Source of the DNA: Pelolinea submarina | Lineage (GTDB): Bacteria; Chloroflexota; Anaerolineae; Anaerolineales; Anaerolineaceae | DNA: 64,000 nt | Direction: 5' to 3' | Assembly: GCF_003966975.1 (NCBI RefSeq) | Contig: NZ_AP018437.1 | Coordinates: 310,001-374,000, forward strand | In this document: piece by piece, positions 61,751 through 64,000 of the stretch | Layout: each line of letters starts with the position of its first letter | How positions within the stretch are numbered: position 1 is the stretch's first letter | Position numbers and translations under genes: made by a program | Notes under the pieces: model-generated | What the model saw: the letters and a program-made list of their open reading frames with translations, nothing else | Databases searched by the model: none | What the model was told of the DNA's origin: nothing

Positions 61751-62113
61751 TTATATCCGTCTGTTCTGGCGGTATCCCAACAAAAAGAAAATTCCGATTA
61801 GAATGGGAATTCCGGCGATCAACAAATAGGTGAGAAATACCTGCCCCCCGGCTTCAATGATATAAGCGACGCCGACCAGGATGAATAGCATTCCGCCGAT
61901 AAGCGGATTCTTCCAGGCGATCCAGAGAAACAATACTATCGCCAGGCTGGGCAGCAGATGCATTCCCAGGGCCGTTATCATTTGGCCGGTCGATAGTCCG
62001 GGTTCAAACACATCCAGAGCAAACATGCCGAGGAAAAGAGCGTAGGCAATGGCAGCAATGCGGGCAATGCGGATCAAGAGCGGGGGATGGGCAAACAGCT
62101 TCTTTTGTGTCAT
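61751..62113 (-). CDS. small four-helix membrane protein
   Basis: A 120-residue membrane protein with four hydrophobic segments (about 13-33, 45-65, 70-90 and 92-112) and a basic C-terminus GYRQNRRI. This layout is common in Chloroflexota small hypothetical membrane proteins. Function unknown. GGAGGA precedes the ATG. It lies about 40 bp upstream of the M28 gene on the same strand and may share its transcript. Confidence 0.72.
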   Translation of the reverse strand: MTQKKLFAHPPLLIRIARIAAIAYALFLGMFALDVFEPGLSTGQMITALGMHLLPSLAIVLFLWIAWKNPLIGGMLFILVGVAYIIEAGGQVFLTYLLIAGIPILIGIFFLLGYRQNRRI

Positions 62114-62212
62114 ACTGATTCCTCCTGATTGAACGACTCCGCTTTGATTATAGCCGGATATACGTTCCTGCGGTCGTTTGATGCAGATTGTACAATCAAG
62201 CCGCTAGGCAGT

Positions 62213-62218
62213 TATAAT
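62213..62218 (+). promoter_or_regulatory. -10 box implying a leaderless lipoprotein transcript
   Basis: TATAAT ends 6 nt before the ATG at 62225 and there is no SD. A TTGTAC at about 62188-62193 is a possible -35 with a long 19-nt spacer. The spacing puts the transcription start on the start codon. Confidence 0.55.
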
Positions 62219-62224
62219 TTAGAT

Positions 62225-63433
62225 ATGCAAAAGAGTAGTGAGAAACCAATGAAATCCTTTCTAACGAAATTGACCATTTTCCTGCTGCTGTTCGCGCTTC
62301 TGGTTGGTTGTTCCGGGCAAAAGCCCATGGATACTCCCACGGCAGAAGAGCCTGCGGTAGAAGAAACCCAAATAATCGAAACTGTTCCGGCAGGGGAGGA
62401 GCAGCCCGCCGCGGAAGAAACGCCGGCAGCGGCTGGGCCCTCGGAGGAAGCGGAAGGATCCGCTGAACCCGCTGATGAGTCTGCCGAAGCTCCGGCTGTT
62501 CCAACCCCGCAGGCAGCCCCTGAAACTATTACGCTTACAAAGCAGCCTTATGTGTCGCCTTCCAATGCTTTCACGGTAAATTTCCCGGAAAACTGGAATT
62601 GCAGTGAAACAGGCAAATATCGGGTGGATTGCCATAACCTTTCCAATACCAGCCAGGTGATCGTGCGTGTGACAACCACCGGTTATGAATTAGTCCAGGA
62701 TGATTTTCTTGCCATGGCTCGGGCTGAACTGGTCAGCGACTACGCGGATGCAAAGGCTTATATTCAGGTTTCCGAGGAAGAATCGGAAGGTGTGCTGGTG
62801 AATGAAGCCACCTGGCGCGTGGGTGACGTTTATTGGCAGGGTGTTGACCATTTTGTTCGTTCGGATGCGGCAATATACCAATTTTCTTTTGCCAGTGTCC
62901 GGGATCAATTGGATCAGTATCGCCCCGCTTTCAATGAAATCCTGCAGCGGGCCATTCTGAATCCCAGCGCCATGTCGGGCGCGCCTCTCTATGCTTTCCG
63001 TAAGGAGTTTGTTCCCAGCGGAAGAATCTTCAACTTGCAGGTTCCGACCAGCTGGTCCAAGTTTGCCGATTCAGTCAGCATTGACCGCACGACTGTGGAG
63101 GGCTTTACCTCACCTGATGGCCGCGCCGGCGTGCAGGTGGCGGTGTTTGCCAAAGGTTCCAATATTTCCCAGGAGACTAAAGGCGTAAAAACCCTTGAGA
63201 TTATGCGCAAGTTGTATGGCTGGGATTTACGCGCTACCACCGATAAGGCGCTGCAGGATGGACGTGAACGGCTTGAATGGTACGGCACTATGAAAGATGT
63301 GCAGGGCATCACCTATTTCGATTCCAGCGGTACTTCCCTGTATATTTTTAGTGTGATTTGGGAACCGGCGACAGCCGATTTATACATACCGATTCTGCAA
63401 GAGGTTATTGATTCCTTCACATATGAAGAATAA
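62225..63433 (+). CDS. lipoprotein of unknown function, first of a paralogous pair
   Basis: A 402-residue exported lipoprotein. Lipobox LLVGC puts the lipidated Cys at C29. A long acidic Ala/Glu/Pro-rich linker (about 35-100, with AEEPAVEETQ and similar) leads to two beta-rich domains of about 130 residues each, beginning YVSPSNAFTVNFPENWNC and FVPSGRIFNLQVPTSW; the two look like repeats of the same module (PsbP/Mog1-like shape is possible). ATG at 62225 follows a TATAAT by 6 nt; ATG 62249 is an alternative. The next gene overlaps by 11 nt and is related. Confidence 0.75.
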   Translation: MQKSSEKPMKSFLTKLTIFLLLFALLVGCSGQKPMDTPTAEEPAVEETQIIETVPAGEEQPAAEETPAAAGPSEEAEGSAEPADESAEAPAVPTPQAAPETITLTKQPYVSPSNAFTVNFPENWNCSETGKYRVDCHNLSNTSQVIVRVTTTGYELVQDDFLAMARAELVSDYADAKAYIQVSEEESEGVLVNEATWRVGDVYWQGVDHFVRSDAAIYQFSFASVRDQLDQYRPAFNEILQRAILNPSAMSGAPLYAFRKEFVPSGRIFNLQVPTSWSKFADSVSIDRTTVEGFTSPDGRAGVQVAVFAKGSNISQETKGVKTLEIMRKLYGWDLRATTDKALQDGRERLEWYGTMKDVQGITYFDSSGTSLYIFSVIWEPATADLYIPILQEVIDSFTYEE

Positions 63434-64000
63434 ACAGCATTTTGGATTAGCAGGGCGTTACATTTCCCGCGGACTGCATCTGGCAGCCCTTGGCCTGCTG
63501 TTGTTGGCCGGTTGTTCCGGCGGACCGCGCGTGAAAATGGCGCCTGGATATGAGAAGACGCCCACGCGCGCGCAAGCTCAATCTAACTTGATGGGCACAC
63601 CCGAAGCTACGGCTATCCCGCCCACACCGACCCCTGAGCCGCTTGCATTGGACGATACGCCTTACTCGCTGCCTTCCCAGGCGCTCAGTATTTCTGTACC
63701 TCTGGGCTGGAAAATGAGCGCGGAGGCGGATGATTATGTGCGCTTTGAAGCTCCCGACCAAAGCGCTTGGTTGGAAGCGGCCTTGGAATCCAGTGGGTAT
63801 CAGCTGGAACAGGTTGAGTTTGAGAATTACATGACAGCCATGATGAACGCGCTCTATGACGGCGCGGACAGCTACCAGTTGTTGGATAAACAAATCGCGG
63901 AAGGACAAGCAGTATATATTTCCTCCTATCAAAAAAACGGTTTCACCTGGTTCGCGCAGGATGTTTTTGTTCAGCGCAGTGAAGCTATCTATGCCTTTTC
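63423..64000 (+). CDS. lipoprotein paralogue, cut by the window end (partial)
   Basis: An open frame from the ATG at 63423 runs off the right edge after 192 complete codons. The signal peptide ends LLAGC (C31). A Thr/Pro linker (TAIPPTPTPEP) leads to a domain whose start YSLPSQALSISVPLGWKM, and whose end DVFVQRSEAIYAF, match the first domain of the preceding gene (SPSNAFTVNFPENW and HFVRSDAAIYQF), so the two are paralogues from tandem duplication. It begins 11 nt before the preceding stop, in another frame. No function is known. Confidence 0.8.
   Translation, partial: MKNKQHFGLAGRYISRGLHLAALGLLLLAGCSGGPRVKMAPGYEKTPTRAQAQSNLMGTPEATAIPPTPTPEPLALDDTPYSLPSQALSISVPLGWKMSAEADDYVRFEAPDQSAWLEAALESSGYQLEQVEFENYMTAMMNALYDGADSYQLLDKQIAEGQAVYISSYQKNGFTWFAQDVFVQRSEAIYAF

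Noticed and set aside
1..64000. CRISPR arrays, insertion sequences, prophage genes or rRNA
   Set aside because: No regularly spaced repeats, no transposase or phage structural proteins, and no rRNA segments were recognised anywhere in the window.

Overview
The window looks like chromosomal DNA of an anaerobic, fermentative Chloroflexota bacterium, probably class Anaerolineae. This is inferred from gene content; no rRNA is present. The supporting signs are many lipoproteins with Thr/Pro-rich linkers, a SpoVS gene without other sporulation genes, class III ribonucleotide reductase, GatCA, GlgC, two M3 oligoendopeptidases, dense mixed-strand coding with short overlaps (ATGA, ATGCTGA, TAATG), and several TTG starts behind strong Shine-Dalgarno (SD) sequences. 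Most genes are moderately GC-rich. Two stretches, about 12.3-14.4 kb and 19.9-21.3 kb, are much richer in A+T and look acquired.

Layout. 0-2 kb: end of an ATC-hydrolase-like gene and a two-gene ABC exporter. 2-7.6 kb: clpC, a hotdog thioesterase, an Rrf2 regulator and a GT-C-like membrane protein. 7.7-12.3 kb: hutI, an HD phosphohydrolase, an inositol monophosphatase and pepF. 12.3-14.4 kb: an A+T-rich pair on the minus strand, made of a 636-residue protein with a TIR/deoxyribosyltransferase-like domain and a coupled 65-codon ORF. 14.4-18.3 kb: an ssb gene with an in-frame stop, two deoxynucleoside kinases, a nucleotidyltransferase, spoVS, a 57-residue ferredoxin and, in the middle, a non-coding segment full of DnaA boxes that is very probably oriC. 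18.4-21.3 kb: an ADP-ribosylglycohydrolase, tRNA-Asn and an A+T-rich orphan gene.

21.3-28.4 kb: a galactitol-type PTS operon (IIA, aldolase, IIB, IIC, zinc alcohol dehydrogenase, SDR) transcribed away from its PRD-type regulator. 28.4-35.4 kb: an HhH-GPD glycosylase, a lipoprotein, an APC permease fused to universal-stress domains behind an attenuator-like hairpin, and a TetR-epimerase-SDR operon with a palindromic operator. 35.5-43.4 kb: DUF389 protein, glgC, a P2-type ATPase, rnhB, a GT2 glycosyltransferase and a GH114 protein. 43.4-46.5 kb: a compact cobalamin riboswitch before nrdD-nrdG, then tRNA-Pro. 46.6-64 kb: tandem esterase lipoproteins, gatC-gatA, a CaCA antiporter, a KimA-like K+ transporter, a ROK kinase, a DUF2202 protein, an orphan histidine kinase, a second M3 peptidase, an M28 peptidase and two paralogous lipoproteins, the last cut by the window edge.

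The points most worth a second look are the oriC with its nucleotide-metabolism neighbours, the TIR/DRT-like protein with its coupled small ORF, the nonsense codon in ssb, B12 control of a B12-independent reductase, and a repeated arrangement of TATAAT 6-7 nt before ATG that implies leaderless transcripts.
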